Source: Alteromonas sp. M12
Lineage (GTDB): Bacteria > Pseudomonadota > Gammaproteobacteria > Enterobacterales > Alteromonadaceae
Reading direction: 5' to 3'
Length of the DNA: 64,000 bases
NCBI RefSeq assembly: GCF_037478005.1
Contig: NZ_CP144164.1
Coordinates: 3,038,001 to 3,102,000, forward strand
Shown one piece after another: positions 36,042-45,410 of this stretch. The position numbers and the translations under genes were made by a program. The notes beneath the pieces are model-generated. The model saw only the letters and a list, made by a program, of their open reading frames with translations. It was not told where the DNA came from and searched no databases. The first letter of the stretch is position 1. Every line of letters starts with the position of its first letter.

Positions 36042-37444
36042 GCCGCCACCTCGTCTTGTGGCAAACTTACTCGCATGCATACGTCTGCGTAGTCAACATC
36101 AACAATTTCAACAGTGCCATGCATCATTCGTGCACAATCTGCAACTATAGATAAACCTAGCCCCGATCCTATCACTCTATCGTTACGTCTATGTTCACCA
36201 CGTTTGAAAGGTTCAAATAGTGATTTACGCTGTTCCATTGGAATTTTCCGCCCACGGTTAGCCACATCCAAAATTAAGGTATCCTTTTGTTTATAAAGCT
36301 TAATATCTATAGGACGACCTGCCGTGCCATGGGCTAAAGCATTCGACAAAAGGTTATCAATTATTCGTCTATATAAATTGGGATCTACAGTCATATCTAT
36401 CACTTTGTTATCAACATTCACTTCATTTTTATGCTGTTGTATTGCTAAAGCGTTATCGATTAATGCTGCTTCTAGCAAACTTTTAGTGTCTGTTTTTTCA
36501 TACACAGGCTTAGCCTGTTGCAATAGTAAGTTGTAGTCAAGTAATTGTTCAATGAGTAAATTCAATCGCTCTGTACTACTGGTTAATAAACTAACCACTT
36601 CTTTTTGTTGATCATTTAGCGGACCAACAACACTTTCAGAGAGTAATGAACAACCTTCTTTGATACTTGCTAAGGGAGTTTTAAGCTCGTGGGAGGCATG
36701 CCGTAGAAGCGCATGACGCAAATGTTCAAGTTGATTTAAGCGATCGGCTAACCAGTGTAATTTGTGCTCCACTTCGATCAATTCTTTAGGACCGGAGGTA
36801 GAGACTTTAGGCAAGGTTTCTGATTGTTTGGCAATTTCACTGATAATGCGTTCAATTTTTGTCACCGGCGAAAGAATCAATTGGCTCGCAAAAATGATTA
36901 ACAACAATGAAAAAGTGACCAGTAGAGCCGTAGACCAGGCTTGAGTTTGTTGCACCGAATTTACGTAGTCTTGTTGTTGTTTAATGCGTTCATCGAGTAA
37001 CGAATCAACTTGTTGCTGTAACTCTTCAATAGAGCGACGAAATTCCGCTAATTGCGCATCGAGTAAGAGTTTATCTTCGATTTGGCCGTTATTTTCAAAC
37101 CATGCTATGCGTTTTTGTAAAGCAGAGCAGACGTATTCACTGGGTAATTCAGCACACACGTTAACTAGCTTGGTTTCAAGCCGACTGATTGAATTATCAG
37201 TCAGTTGCTTTAATTCAGGCTTTTTTAATACGTGATATTGGCGGATCAATCTTTCCACATCAATGGCGATATTCTCCATATCACCGATTTGTCGTGCCAT
37301 GGTTACTGAAAACTGAGCTTCACTGGCCGCAATTTGCGCCATTTTAGTCAACGTACTTTGGCTATGCCATAGCAACACAGCAAGAGGAATCAGCGCGATA
37401 AGAAAACTGATTAATGTGAGTTGTCGTAACGATCCAATTTGCAT
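36038..37444 (-). CDS. glrK: Sensor histidine kinase GlrK (QseE)
   Basis: 468 residues from ATG 37444 (AAGG seven bases before; ATG 37450 is two codons upstream). Two membrane helices (about 8-28 and 165-190) flank a periplasmic helical domain; then HAMP, HisKA with the phosphorylation site HASHELKTPLASI, and an ATPase domain (NLLSNALAHG, GSGLGLSIV). Signals sensed are envelope-related in enterobacteria. In E. coli the small RNA GlmY lies upstream; none is visible here. Confidence 0.92.
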   Translation of the reverse strand: MQIGSLRQLTLISFLIALIPLAVLLWHSQSTLTKMAQIAASEAQFSVTMARQIGDMENIAIDVERLIRQYHVLKKPELKQLTDNSISRLETKLVNVCAELPSEYVCSALQKRIAWFENNGQIEDKLLLDAQLAEFRRSIEELQQQVDSLLDERIKQQQDYVNSVQQTQAWSTALLVTFSLLLIIFASQLILSPVTKIERIISEIAKQSETLPKVSTSGPKELIEVEHKLHWLADRLNQLEHLRHALLRHASHELKTPLASIKEGCSLLSESVVGPLNDQQKEVVSLLTSSTERLNLLIEQLLDYNLLLQQAKPVYEKTDTKSLLEAALIDNALAIQQHKNEVNVDNKVIDMTVDPNLYRRIIDNLLSNALAHGTAGRPIDIKLYKQKDTLILDVANRGRKIPMEQRKSLFEPFKRGEHRRNDRVIGSGLGLSIVADCARMMHGTVEIVDVDYADVCMRVSLPQDEVAA

Positions 37445-37642
37445 TTTCATACCTTAAACTACTTCGTACAAATTGGAGTATCCTATGTCAGAGACGTAAA
37501 TGAAACCAAACAAATAATGAGTTTTTCATAAAGAACCTCAACATAAGGTTTTTTAGGGAAGTAACACGGTTTCAGAGCCGAAAAAACCAGAATGTTGAGG
37601 TAAAAAGGTTAAGCGTCAAAAATTAACGAACTCGCTGCTTAG

Positions 37643-37906
37643 CTAAGCTTTTTTGTTAATTTGTTTAATTATATTTGATTCGGACAACTCTTCGGCACTG
37701 ATCTTTCCATCACCATTAGTGTCAATTTTGCCAAACGCTGCCAACAAATTAGGATCCGCGACCGCTTCTCTAATACTGATCATACCGTCTTCATCTAAGT
37801 CCATTTCGGCAATAAGATCGGATTGGGCATGGGCTACACTGCTAACTACCGGTTGCAGCATCATCATGCCCGCAAACATTAAGCCCGTAAAAATAAACTT
37901 TTTCAT
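37643..37906 (-). CDS. Secreted EF-hand protein
   Basis: 87 residues from ATG 37906. Signal peptide MKKFIFTGLMFAGMMMLQ, cleaved after AHA. Two EF-hand loops, DLDEDGMISIRE and DTNGDGKISAEE, have all the calcium ligands at positions 1, 3, 5 and 12. A small periplasmic or secreted calcium-binding protein of unknown role. Confidence 0.85.
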   Translation of the reverse strand: MKKFIFTGLMFAGMMMLQPVVSSVAHAQSDLIAEMDLDEDGMISIREAVADPNLLAAFGKIDTNGDGKISAEELSESNIIKQINKKA

Positions 37907-38307
37907 ACAACAATCTCCATTTGAACTGCTTAGCGAAAAGGAAGAGGCATCCTTGCCATGCAATGCGATTAAACGCATTCAGAATGACTTAAAGTAAGTT
38001 GCAAACGCCATCGCAGCCAATAACAAAACCGTTATTTATAAGTCACCTTCGCTGTGTTCTTCCTTGAAAAGCCGTAGGAACCAGTACAGCTAACACAGTT
38101 ACACCTAGGGGCTATAACATGTTTTATGCCAGACTTAAATTATGCAATAAATTCAATCACTTATAATTAGTTCTCGATAGAAAAAACAGTGAACCCAAGT
38201 GCTACCGTTACTTTTTCGCAACACCAACCGTTCAAGATTAATATTATCTTTACAATTCAATTGGTTAGCATGTCTTCAATCAATGACAATTGGCATTTTC
38301 ACTGGGG
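37907..38307. other. Intergenic region without assignable features
   Basis: About 400 bases between the TerB-like stop and the EF-hand start. No gene, tRNA or clear repeat seen. The EF-hand promoter must lie at the low-coordinate side. Confidence 0.4.
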
Positions 38308-38760
38308 TTAAGAGGTACTATCTGTCACTTTGAGTTTACTTTGTATGAATTGACTGTGGGGTATATGCAATAGATCTGAGATACGACGGATTAGGTGAAT
38401 TTCGTGCACATCAAGGTGTTTATCGGCATAAGCCACCCGCCACAATGATTCTAAAATTTGCAGCTTTTCTGGCACATCACAGTGTTGGTTGATAGTTCTG
38501 GTAAACTGGTGGTAATCCACCGCTTGACCTGCTTTATCTGAGGACAACTTGATTAAACTGTCTAGTTCATTGGCTGATAAATCAAAATGCTGTTTAAGTA
38601 ATGTTTGATAAGCTAGTTGTTCCGACTCTTCAAACTTGCCGTCAGCCCGCATGATCTCATACAAAAGTACGGCTGTGGCTAATTCAACGGTGTGCTTTTC
38701 TGACACAGGTTCATTTTGTTGTAATTGTTGCTCAAACCAATCACCTAATGCTTTAAACAT
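38308..38760 (-). CDS. TerB-family (DjlA N-terminal-like) protein
   Basis: 150 residues from ATG 38760, preceded by TAGGAG. Helical TerB domain with the conserved metal-site pattern LLYEIMRADGKFEESE and VAYADKHLDVHEIHLIRRI. TerB-like domains occur in tellurite-resistance and co-chaperone proteins; here it is standalone and cytosolic, role unknown. Confidence 0.87.
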   Translation of the reverse strand: MFKALGDWFEQQLQQNEPVSEKHTVELATAVLLYEIMRADGKFEESEQLAYQTLLKQHFDLSANELDSLIKLSSDKAGQAVDYHQFTRTINQHCDVPEKLQILESLWRVAYADKHLDVHEIHLIRRISDLLHIPHSQFIQSKLKVTDSTS

Positions 38761-38909
38761 AAAAACTCCTACATTTTTAAAGCGAAATGTAAAAATAATA
38801 CCGCTACTAAACGCAAAACAAGAGGTTTGGGCTGAATGGACTAACATTTACGTTTGCTGACCCAATTTAAGGGTGGTATTCAAAATTCCACCCTAACCTT
38901 TAATCGTAT

Positions 38910-39365
38910 TTAGTTTTCAGTCTCAAACATATAATAATGACTCGCTTTCATGCCAAGTTTTTTATAGGTTTCTTGAGCCACCAAATTATCGTGCTCAACA
39001 TATAATCGAAAGCCACAAACCCCTTGGGATTGTTCAGCTAATTCTTTTACTTTTTGATATAGCATTGAATATACGCCTGTGCGTCTGTTTTCAGGACGAA
39101 CATACACACTTTGAATCCACCAAAACTGGCTATTTCGCCAATCACTCCATTCCGAGGTCACCATTAAACTTCCAGCAATAGCACCATCATCTTGCTCGGC
39201 AACTAAATAAAAACCCTTTGCTCTGTCTTTAATAAGTGCGCTGACGCCGGCGCTTAATACATCACCTTGCAGTTTTTTTTGTTCAGTTTCCCAAGCCATT
39301 GCTTGATTAAAATCCACTAGCGCTTGGATATCGGCTTTTGAAGCTTGTCGTATTGTTATCACCAT
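38910..39365 (-). CDS. GNAT-family N-acetyltransferase
   Basis: 151 residues. GNAT fold: ITIRQASKADIQALVDF start, IAGSLMVTSEWSDW, acetyl-CoA site VYVRPENRRTGVYSMLYQKV, and LYVEHDNLVAQETYKKLGM at the end. The V-x-P-x-x-R-x-x-G pattern is intact. It is directly adjacent to the response-regulator/phosphatase gene and may share its transcript. Substrate unknown. Confidence 0.9.
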   Translation of the reverse strand: MVITIRQASKADIQALVDFNQAMAWETEQKKLQGDVLSAGVSALIKDRAKGFYLVAEQDDGAIAGSLMVTSEWSDWRNSQFWWIQSVYVRPENRRTGVYSMLYQKVKELAEQSQGVCGFRLYVEHDNLVAQETYKKLGMKASHYYMFETEN

Positions 39366-41009
39366 TTACACCTTAATTGTCGCTGATACAGAGCGTCCTT
39401 GATCGGAATATTGAACGCTTTGACATAATGTTTTAATTAGAGGAATTCCCCTACCATAGGTATCCGAGTCTTGGCTTGCCTGAATTTTTTGAAAGTCAAA
39501 CCCCTCCCCCGAGTCCGATAAATTAATCGTTAAAATATTGGTATTAGGGGCAAAACTAATTGCGATTTTGATTTCGCCTTGAGTCAATTTCGCTAATCGT
39601 TGATTACGCAGTTTAAAATATTCGAAGAACCCTTCAGTGGACTTTTTAATATCTGAACTTAATTTCAATATACCGTGATCTAAAGAATTCATAAACAATT
39701 CGCTAATCACAGTAGATAAATCAGAACGCACTTTTTGCATCCCCAACTGGCTACACACCATCACCACAACATCATATATTGGCGTAAATTGGGTTAACTG
39801 TTCGACTTTCATATCAACACTAATGTTAAAGGGTAATCGCGTAATTTCGATTTCAGCTTTTAAATCATCAAGATTTTGGCAGGTATAACTCACGAAGGTT
39901 ATGTCGTCTAGTTGCTCGGCTTTTCCTCTATATTTATCAGTTCGCTGGATAATTTGTTCTACAGTCATCAAAGGATTGGATGCCAACCAACTCATTACCA
40001 CCTCTTCCCCCAACATTTGTTCTTCAGCGTTGGTAAGCTCAATAACGCCATCGGAATATCCTATTAATCTGTCACCGATTTTTGCATTAAAGTACTCAAC
40101 ATTTTCCTCAAACTCATCGACTTCAAGAATCCCCATTGCCATATGCGACGAAATAAATCGTTTTGATATGCGCCCCTCAGGCGTCATAACGGTGAGGTCT
40201 GGCATGCCTCCATTCCAAACAGAAAACTGATGACCTGACGCTGAAATTTCAACGACAACTGCCGCAAAAAACATATCTGAGGGCAGCAATGCTAAAAGAA
40301 TTTGATTGAGGGTTTGTGAGATTTCAGAAACTGAAACGCCTTTTCTAGACATCGCTTGAAATGCTCTAGCCACAGGAAGCGCACCAATAGCTGATGCTAA
40401 ACCATGACCGGTAAAGTCACCCATTAAAAAGTACATGCCTCCAGAGGGACTAGGTTCAGTTAAAAACACATCACCATTAAATGTACTGGCCGGGGCTAAG
40501 CGATAGTCAAAATATTTCGTGGTGGCTTGATTGATAGTTAAGGCATTCGCAAAAATATGTTCAACAATGGCGTGCTCTCGTTCTACGCCCCTGCGAAAAT
40601 AATTTAATTCGGCATTTTGCTTATTGGTGCGAATACTCAATAGTCGAGTACGGGCATGGGCTCTTATTTTTGCGGTTAAAATAGTTCGGTCAAAAGGTTT
40701 GGTAGCAAAATCATCACCGCCCACTTCAAGACATCGAGCTAACGCAGGCTGATCATCCATGGCGGTAATAAATATCACTGGTAGGTAGATATCACCTGCC
40801 ATTTTTTTAAGAAGCGGGGCCACTTCATACCCGTCCATATCAGGCATAACCACATCAAGTAACACAAGGTCTGGACGAATCTTTTTAGCTAATTGCAGCG
40901 CTTCTCTACCCGACTCAGCTTCGAAGCAATCTAAATATCCAGCCTCTTCTAACATATGAACCAGCATGAAGCGATTCAGGGATTCATCATCAACTATTAA
41001 TATACGCAA
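39366..41009 (-). CDS. Response regulator with PP2C (SpoIIE) phosphatase and HATPase (anti-sigma) domains
   Basis: 547 residues. Receiver at 1-120 (ILIVDDESLNRFML, LVLLDVVMPDMDG), a linker, SpoIIE/PP2C phosphatase at about 165-375 (YFLMGDFTGHGLASAIGALP, GDRLIGYSDGVIELTN, ADDITFV-like DDITFVSY), and a C-terminal HATPase_c serine-kinase-like domain (VISELFMNSLDHG, LSDSGEGFDF, GRGIPLIK). Such proteins (HsbR in Pseudomonas is the model) both phosphorylate and dephosphorylate a STAS partner; that partner is the next gene. Controls motility/biofilm or stress sigma activity in relatives. Confidence 0.9.
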   Translation of the reverse strand: MRILIVDDESLNRFMLVHMLEEAGYLDCFEAESGREALQLAKKIRPDLVLLDVVMPDMDGYEVAPLLKKMAGDIYLPVIFITAMDDQPALARCLEVGGDDFATKPFDRTILTAKIRAHARTRLLSIRTNKQNAELNYFRRGVEREHAIVEHIFANALTINQATTKYFDYRLAPASTFNGDVFLTEPSPSGGMYFLMGDFTGHGLASAIGALPVARAFQAMSRKGVSVSEISQTLNQILLALLPSDMFFAAVVVEISASGHQFSVWNGGMPDLTVMTPEGRISKRFISSHMAMGILEVDEFEENVEYFNAKIGDRLIGYSDGVIELTNAEEQMLGEEVVMSWLASNPLMTVEQIIQRTDKYRGKAEQLDDITFVSYTCQNLDDLKAEIEITRLPFNISVDMKVEQLTQFTPIYDVVVMVCSQLGMQKVRSDLSTVISELFMNSLDHGILKLSSDIKKSTEGFFEYFKLRNQRLAKLTQGEIKIAISFAPNTNILTINLSDSGEGFDFQKIQASQDSDTYGRGIPLIKTLCQSVQYSDQGRSVSATIKV

Positions 41010-41023
41010 AGGTATTGACTCAT

Positions 41024-41329
41024 CTAGGTCATATCGAACTTTTTATCAAAACGTGAAATCTTTAAAATTTTAGCCACTTGTGGACGACTGTTAGCAATTT
41101 TAAAGGTGGTAACTTTATCCTCCATCGCTTTTTGCATATTCAACAACATACCTAATGCGGAACTGTCCATGTATTCTGTATTCGACAGGTCTACTATGAT
41201 TGTTTCAACATCATTTGAAGCGGATAAATAAGCGTCTCTAAATTCTTGTACTTTGCCAAAATCGAATTTTTCTTCCATGTAGATTATTAGCTCTTTTCCT
41301 CCGTCACCGGGGCGGGTCTCCAAGCTCAT
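41024..41329 (-). CDS. STAS-domain anti-anti-sigma factor
   Basis: 101 residues from ATG 41329 (GGAG seven bases before); an ATG four codons earlier is possible. STAS fold: ELIIYMEEKFDFGKVQEF, TIIVDLSNTEYMDSSALGML with the phosphorylatable serine in MDSSALG, then IANSRPQVAKILKI. It is the substrate of the phosphatase/kinase protein 14 bases downstream in the same operon. Confidence 0.93.
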   Translation of the reverse strand: MSLETRPGDGGKELIIYMEEKFDFGKVQEFRDAYLSASNDVETIIVDLSNTEYMDSSALGMLLNMQKAMEDKVTTFKIANSRPQVAKILKISRFDKKFDMT

Positions 41330-41535
41330 TTGTGACTCCATTTTTTACTTCTTGCTAAATTGCCCCTACTTTCGCACACAGATTCTATTTGGCAACTCTT
41401 TTTTGTATAGCCAAGATAAATATGTTTCAGCGAGTTAGTTTGTACCAGTTAAATGCATTGATCATTCTGATGTGGTTTTAATAGGTGCATTTTTTGTCTA
41501 AACTGGAGATATCCTTAGATTCAATTATTTCACAT

Positions 41536-41859
41536 ATGTCACAAAATAATCTTGTATACAGCACCGGCATCGGTAGATTAGAACCTCAAGTAAAAGAACA
41601 ACCGAAATCAAAAAACACTGATGGGATAGTCAGGATTCGCCGCGAAACCAAAGGCCGGAAAGGTAAAGGTGTGACCACCATAGATGGCGTTGACTTACCA
41701 GCAGAGGCTTTAAAAAATCTATGTTCTGAGTTAAAGAAAAGCTGTGGAACAGGCGGTGCTATTAAAAACGGCGTGATCGAAATCCAAGGTGATAATCGCG
41801 ATAAAATTAAACTGCTTCTAGAGAAAAAAGGTCTAACAGTCAAACTTGCAGGCGGTTAA
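41536..41859 (+). CDS. yciH: SUI1-family translation factor YciH
   Basis: 107 residues from ATG 41536; the frame runs upstream to 41485 but the family start is here. SUI1/eIF1 domain: VRIRRETKGRKGKGVTTIDG, LCSELKKSCGTGGAIKNGVI, IQGDNRDKIKLLLEKKG. YciH affects start-site fidelity in E. coli. Followed at 27 bases by a double-receiver gene. Confidence 0.94.
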   Translation: MSQNNLVYSTGIGRLEPQVKEQPKSKNTDGIVRIRRETKGRKGKGVTTIDGVDLPAEALKNLCSELKKSCGTGGAIKNGVIEIQGDNRDKIKLLLEKKGLTVKLAGG

Positions 41860-41886
41860 CCTTTACAACATCACTTCAGGATTTTT

Positions 41887-42687
41887 ATGAACCATATTTC
41901 GTTGAGCGACGTCAATATTCTACTAATTGAGCCATCTGACACCCAAAGAAAAATCATTTCATCTTTGTTAATCAAAGAAAATGTCGGCTCCGTAGATTCT
42001 GTCTCCACTCTTGCAGAAGCTAAAAGCGTACTAAGATCTCACGGTAGTGATGTGGTGGTAAGTGCTATGTATTTTGAAGATGGAACAGGTTTAGATTTAA
42101 TAAAACACATTAAAGGTAACGTGGAAACAGCCTCAATTCCTTTTATGTTAGTGAGTAGTGAAAATCGCGTCGCCAAATTAGAAGAATTTAAACAGGCCGG
42201 TGTCGCAGCCATTTTACCTAAGCCTTTTGAACCCTTGCATCTAGCAAGAGCATTAAATGCCACTCTAGACTTAATTAATTCTGAAGAATTGGATTTAGAA
42301 TTGTACGATATTAAGGATGTGCGAGTGCTATTAGTGGATGACAGTCGTTTGGCGAGAAATCATATTCACCGCGTATTGGAGGGCATGGGATTAAGCAATA
42401 TTAAAGAAGCTGAAAATGGCGCAACAGCACTGACTCTGCTCAAAGATAATATTTTCGACTTGGTTGTCACTGACTACAATATGCCAGAAATGGATGGTCG
42501 TGAATTATCTGAGTATATCCGATTTAATCCGGACACCTCGCATATTCCAATCATTATGGTAACCTCAGAAGCCACCAATAGTGCTCACATGGCGAATATC
42601 CAACATACCGGTGTTAACGCGTTATGTGACAAACCCTTTGAAGCACAAGAGGTACGTAAAATTCTTGCCACTTTGTTAGGTAGTTAA
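41887..42687 (+). CDS. Double-receiver response regulator with a degenerate first receiver
   Basis: 266 residues, two REC domains and no output domain. In the first (about 9-125) the position of the phosphorylated aspartate reads VVVSAMYFEDGTG, with Ala in place of Asp. The second (about 140-262) is intact: VRVLLVDDSRLARNH, DLVVTDYNMPEMDG, MVTSEATN, CDKPFE. Such proteins work as phosphate sinks or CheY-like adaptors. A receptor-type partner is not in the immediate neighbourhood. Confidence 0.9.
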   Translation: MNHISLSDVNILLIEPSDTQRKIISSLLIKENVGSVDSVSTLAEAKSVLRSHGSDVVVSAMYFEDGTGLDLIKHIKGNVETASIPFMLVSSENRVAKLEEFKQAGVAAILPKPFEPLHLARALNATLDLINSEELDLELYDIKDVRVLLVDDSRLARNHIHRVLEGMGLSNIKEAENGATALTLLKDNIFDLVVTDYNMPEMDGRELSEYIRFNPDTSHIPIIMVTSEATNSAHMANIQHTGVNALCDKPFEAQEVRKILATLLGS

Positions 42688-42796
42688 CGGTTAATTCAAC
42701 GAAGTTACATTGAAATTAGCAATAACTAATATCATCTTGCGATTGACAATATGGCGTTGAATTAATAGATTCTGCTCACCACTATCAAATCCAGTG

Positions 42797-42969
42797 ATGA
42801 AGCTAGCTTGCAACTGGTTTCTTTACTCCTTTGAAGAACTTACAGATAGTTATTATATTTACCTGAAAAAGGCGCTCAAAACCGGTTTCATTACTTTTAT
42901 CCACGGCCAATGGGAAAATATGATAATCCACTAGTTTTCTGCAAAGCCTCCATAGTTGGAGGCTTTGCA
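42797..42969 (+). promoter_or_regulatory. pheA leader: aromatic-rich short frame and 12-bp hairpin (candidate attenuator)
   Basis: TGCAAAGCCTCC (42940-42951) pairs perfectly with GGAGGCTTTGCA (42958-42969), 27 bases before pheA; the T-run after it is short. A 45-codon frame at 42797-42934 ends just before the hairpin and encodes four Phe, four Tyr and two Trp. This looks like transcription attenuation, as at E. coli pheA, but I see no Phe-Phe run, so it is uncertain. No other gene is visible in 42688-42995. Confidence 0.5.
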
Positions 42970-42995
42970 TTTATAGTTTAAATAAAGTGAATTTT

Positions 42996-44177
42996 ATGTC
43001 GACCTCAGAACTACAAAAATTACGAGAACAAATTACCGCTCTTGACTCCGAGTTACTGGAGATGTTGGCAAAACGTCAACAATATACCAACAGTGTTGCG
43101 GAAACAAAAATTCGCAATCAAATTCCGGTTAGAGATCATGTACGAGAAGAGGAGCTTTTGATCAGGTTGATCAAAAAAGGACAAGAGTATGGCCTAGATC
43201 CACATTACGTCACGCAAATATTCCACGTAGTGATTGAAGACTCAGTACTCAACCAACAGGCACTGTTAGCGGAACGAGCCAATCCAGGTAGTCGTCTGCC
43301 ATTGAGCCGTGTTGCATTTTTAGGTGATAAAGGGTCGTACAGTTATTTAGCGACACAAAAATACTTTTCTAGAAGAGCTGGCGAATTGTTAGAAATTGGC
43401 TGTTCTAGTTTTGCAGAAATTGTCGAAAAAGTGGAATCTAATCAAGCTGACTATGCGGTACTACCTATCGAAAACACAACATCGGGCAGTATCAACGAAG
43501 TTTACGATTTACTGCAGCATACTAGCTTGTCAATTGTTGGTGAGCTAACTCATCCGATAAATCATTCATTGTTAGCATCAACAGATACGGATATTAGCAA
43601 AATAAAAACACTGTATGCCCACCCTCAAGTCTTTGCTCAGTGCAGTTATTTTTTAGCAGAATTAGGGAATGTAGAAGTTAAACCCTGTGCCAGTACCTCG
43701 GCAGCAATGTTAATGGTTAATCAACTTAATAGTGAATCTGTGGCAGCAATTGGCAGTGAGGCGGGAGGTAAGCTTTACGGCTTAGCTGCAATAAAGTCGA
43801 ATCTGGCTAATCAAAAAGAAAATCATAGCCGCTTTATTGTTGTCGCTAGAAATGCAGTGAAAGTACCATTACAAGTGCCTGCTAAAACGACGTTAGTTAT
43901 GTCAACAGTGCAAAAACCAGGGGCCCTAGTTGATGCTTTATTGATTATTAAAAATAATCAAATCAATATGACCAAATTAGAATCTCGACCAATCACGGGC
44001 AACCCATGGGAAGAGATGTTTTATATTGATGTAGAAGGTAATGTACAAGATGGGCCGATGCAAAAAACCCTAGAAGAATTAGCAGCAACGACCCGATACT
44101 TTAAGGTGCTTGGCTGTTACCCTAATGAAGAAATAAATGCGACTAAAGTCGCCGCAGTAAACGCCTTAACGGCTTAG
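42996..44177 (+). CDS. pheA: Bifunctional chorismate mutase/prephenate dehydratase
   Basis: 393 residues from ATG 42996 (GTG 42987 is an alternative). Chorismate mutase about 1-90 (LREQITALDSELLEMLAKRQ), prephenate dehydratase about 105-280 (VAFLGDKGSYSYLATQKYF, LPIENTTSGSINEVYDLL, NHSRFIVV) and an ACT domain with the phenylalanine-binding ESRP (KLESRPITGNPWEEMFYID). It makes phenylpyruvate for phenylalanine. Convergent with tyrA. Confidence 0.97.
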   Translation: MSTSELQKLREQITALDSELLEMLAKRQQYTNSVAETKIRNQIPVRDHVREEELLIRLIKKGQEYGLDPHYVTQIFHVVIEDSVLNQQALLAERANPGSRLPLSRVAFLGDKGSYSYLATQKYFSRRAGELLEIGCSSFAEIVEKVESNQADYAVLPIENTTSGSINEVYDLLQHTSLSIVGELTHPINHSLLASTDTDISKIKTLYAHPQVFAQCSYFLAELGNVEVKPCASTSAAMLMVNQLNSESVAAIGSEAGGKLYGLAAIKSNLANQKENHSRFIVVARNAVKVPLQVPAKTTLVMSTVQKPGALVDALLIIKNNQINMTKLESRPITGNPWEEMFYIDVEGNVQDGPMQKTLEELAATTRYFKVLGCYPNEEINATKVAAVNALTA

Positions 44178-44190
44178 CACTGCTAGGCAT

Positions 44191-44220
44191 AAAAAATGCC
44201 CCTAATAGGGGCATTTTTTT
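44191..44220. terminator. Bidirectional terminator between pheA and tyrA
   Basis: AAAAAATGCCCCT pairs with AGGGGCATTTTTT across an AAT loop, with A-run and T-run on either side, so it serves both convergent genes. Confidence 0.92.
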
Positions 44221-44252
44221 GTTAACGCAAAAACTGTAACATCTACCTAATG

Positions 44253-45398
44253 TTAGGAATTAACATCCATAACTCTGTCATCGTCGGCCTTCAATAATAG
44301 CTTTTTACTGCTAACCAAACATTGCTTGGCGTAAGGTCCAAACCAATGTCCGATACTAAAGAATTGTTTAACAAATTCACCTTTGTCACCTTCTTCTAAT
44401 AGTTTTAAAGCATCATCGAAACGATCACGGAAACGTTTAAGCAAACCTATACTTTCAGCATTGGTGAAAATGATATCTGCGTATAACTCGGGATCTTGCG
44501 CGAATAATCGGCCAACCATTGCCAACTCTAGGCGGTAAATAGGCGAACTAAAGGCAACTAACTGATTCAGATCAGGATCTTCACCGGCTAAGTGAGCGCC
44601 ATACACAAAACTACTGAAATGGCGCATTACCTGAATAAATGCCATGGCATCATCGTGCTCTTTTGCCGTGCTTTCATGCACGATAGCACCCCAGATTTTG
44701 ATTTGTTCAACCAACCATTGATATGTTTCAGGTTGTCTTCCATCGCACACCACAACCACTTGTTTTACCAAGCTTTGTACATCTGGACCAAACATAGGGT
44801 GTAAGCCAACAACAGGCCCTTTGTGGCAGTCCATCATAGCTTTGAGCGGGTTAAGCTTAGTACTAGTCACATCGGCTAAAATACAATTTTCCGGCAATAA
44901 TGGACCTAGTTTTTGAATAATAGATTCAGTTATTTTGATAGGCACGGCTACCAACACTAACTCACTGTTAGCGAGTATATCCGCAGCATTTGGCCAATCG
45001 CTTTGTTCTAGCACGGTCACTGCATAGCCACTTCGGGTAAACATATCCACAAAAATACGTCCCAAAGCCCCTGCTCCACCGACTACCACAATTTTTTTAA
45101 TTTCAGGGGCTTTACACAGATATTGGTTATTCTGAGTTTGGTATGACTCTCGCATTATTCTGCGTAGCAAATCTTCGATTAAATTCGGCGGAACGCCTTT
45201 GTCTTGTGCTTCGTCTCGGCGTTTTGCAATCAGTTCAGCTTCCCGCGTAGGAACATAAATAGGCATACCAGTGCGACTCTTAAACTCGCCAACTTGAGTG
45301 GTCAAACTGGCTCGTTGAGCCAGTATATCGACCAATTGGCTATCTAATTTGTCAATTTTGACGCGTAATTCATCCAGCGAAATGGGTTTGTCTGGCAT
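44253..45398 (-). CDS. tyrA: Bifunctional chorismate mutase/prephenate dehydrogenase
   Basis: 381 residues. Chorismate mutase at 1-90 ([20 protein letters not shown]), then an NAD-binding prephenate dehydrogenase ([58 protein letters not shown]). It makes 4-hydroxyphenylpyruvate for tyrosine. Located 12 bases after aroF, as in E. coli aroF-tyrA. Confidence 0.97.
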   Translation of the reverse strand: MPDKPISLDELRVKIDKLDSQLVDILAQRASLTTQVGEFKSRTGMPIYVPTREAELIAKRRDEAQDKGVPPNLIEDLLRRIMRESYQTQNNQYLCKAPEIKKIVVVGGAGALGRIFVDMFTRSGYAVTVLEQSDWPNAADILANSELVLVAVPIKITESIIQKLGPLLPENCILADVTSTKLNPLKAMMDCHKGPVVGLHPMFGPDVQSLVKQVVVVCDGRQPETYQWLVEQIKIWGAIVHESTAKEHDDAMAFIQVMRHFSSFVYGAHLAGEDPDLNQLVAFSSPIYRLELAMVGRLFAQDPELYADIIFTNAESIGLLKRFRDRFDDALKLLEEGDKGEFVKQFFSIGHWFGPYAKQCLVSSKKLLLKADDDRVMDVNS

Positions 45399-45410
45399 GC
45401 TAGTTTTACC

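Noticed and set aside
37451..37642. GlmY-type small RNA upstream of glrK
   Set aside because: An AACCT/AGGTT hairpin with T-run at about 37534-37556 exists, but no promoter or conserved GlmY sequence was seen.
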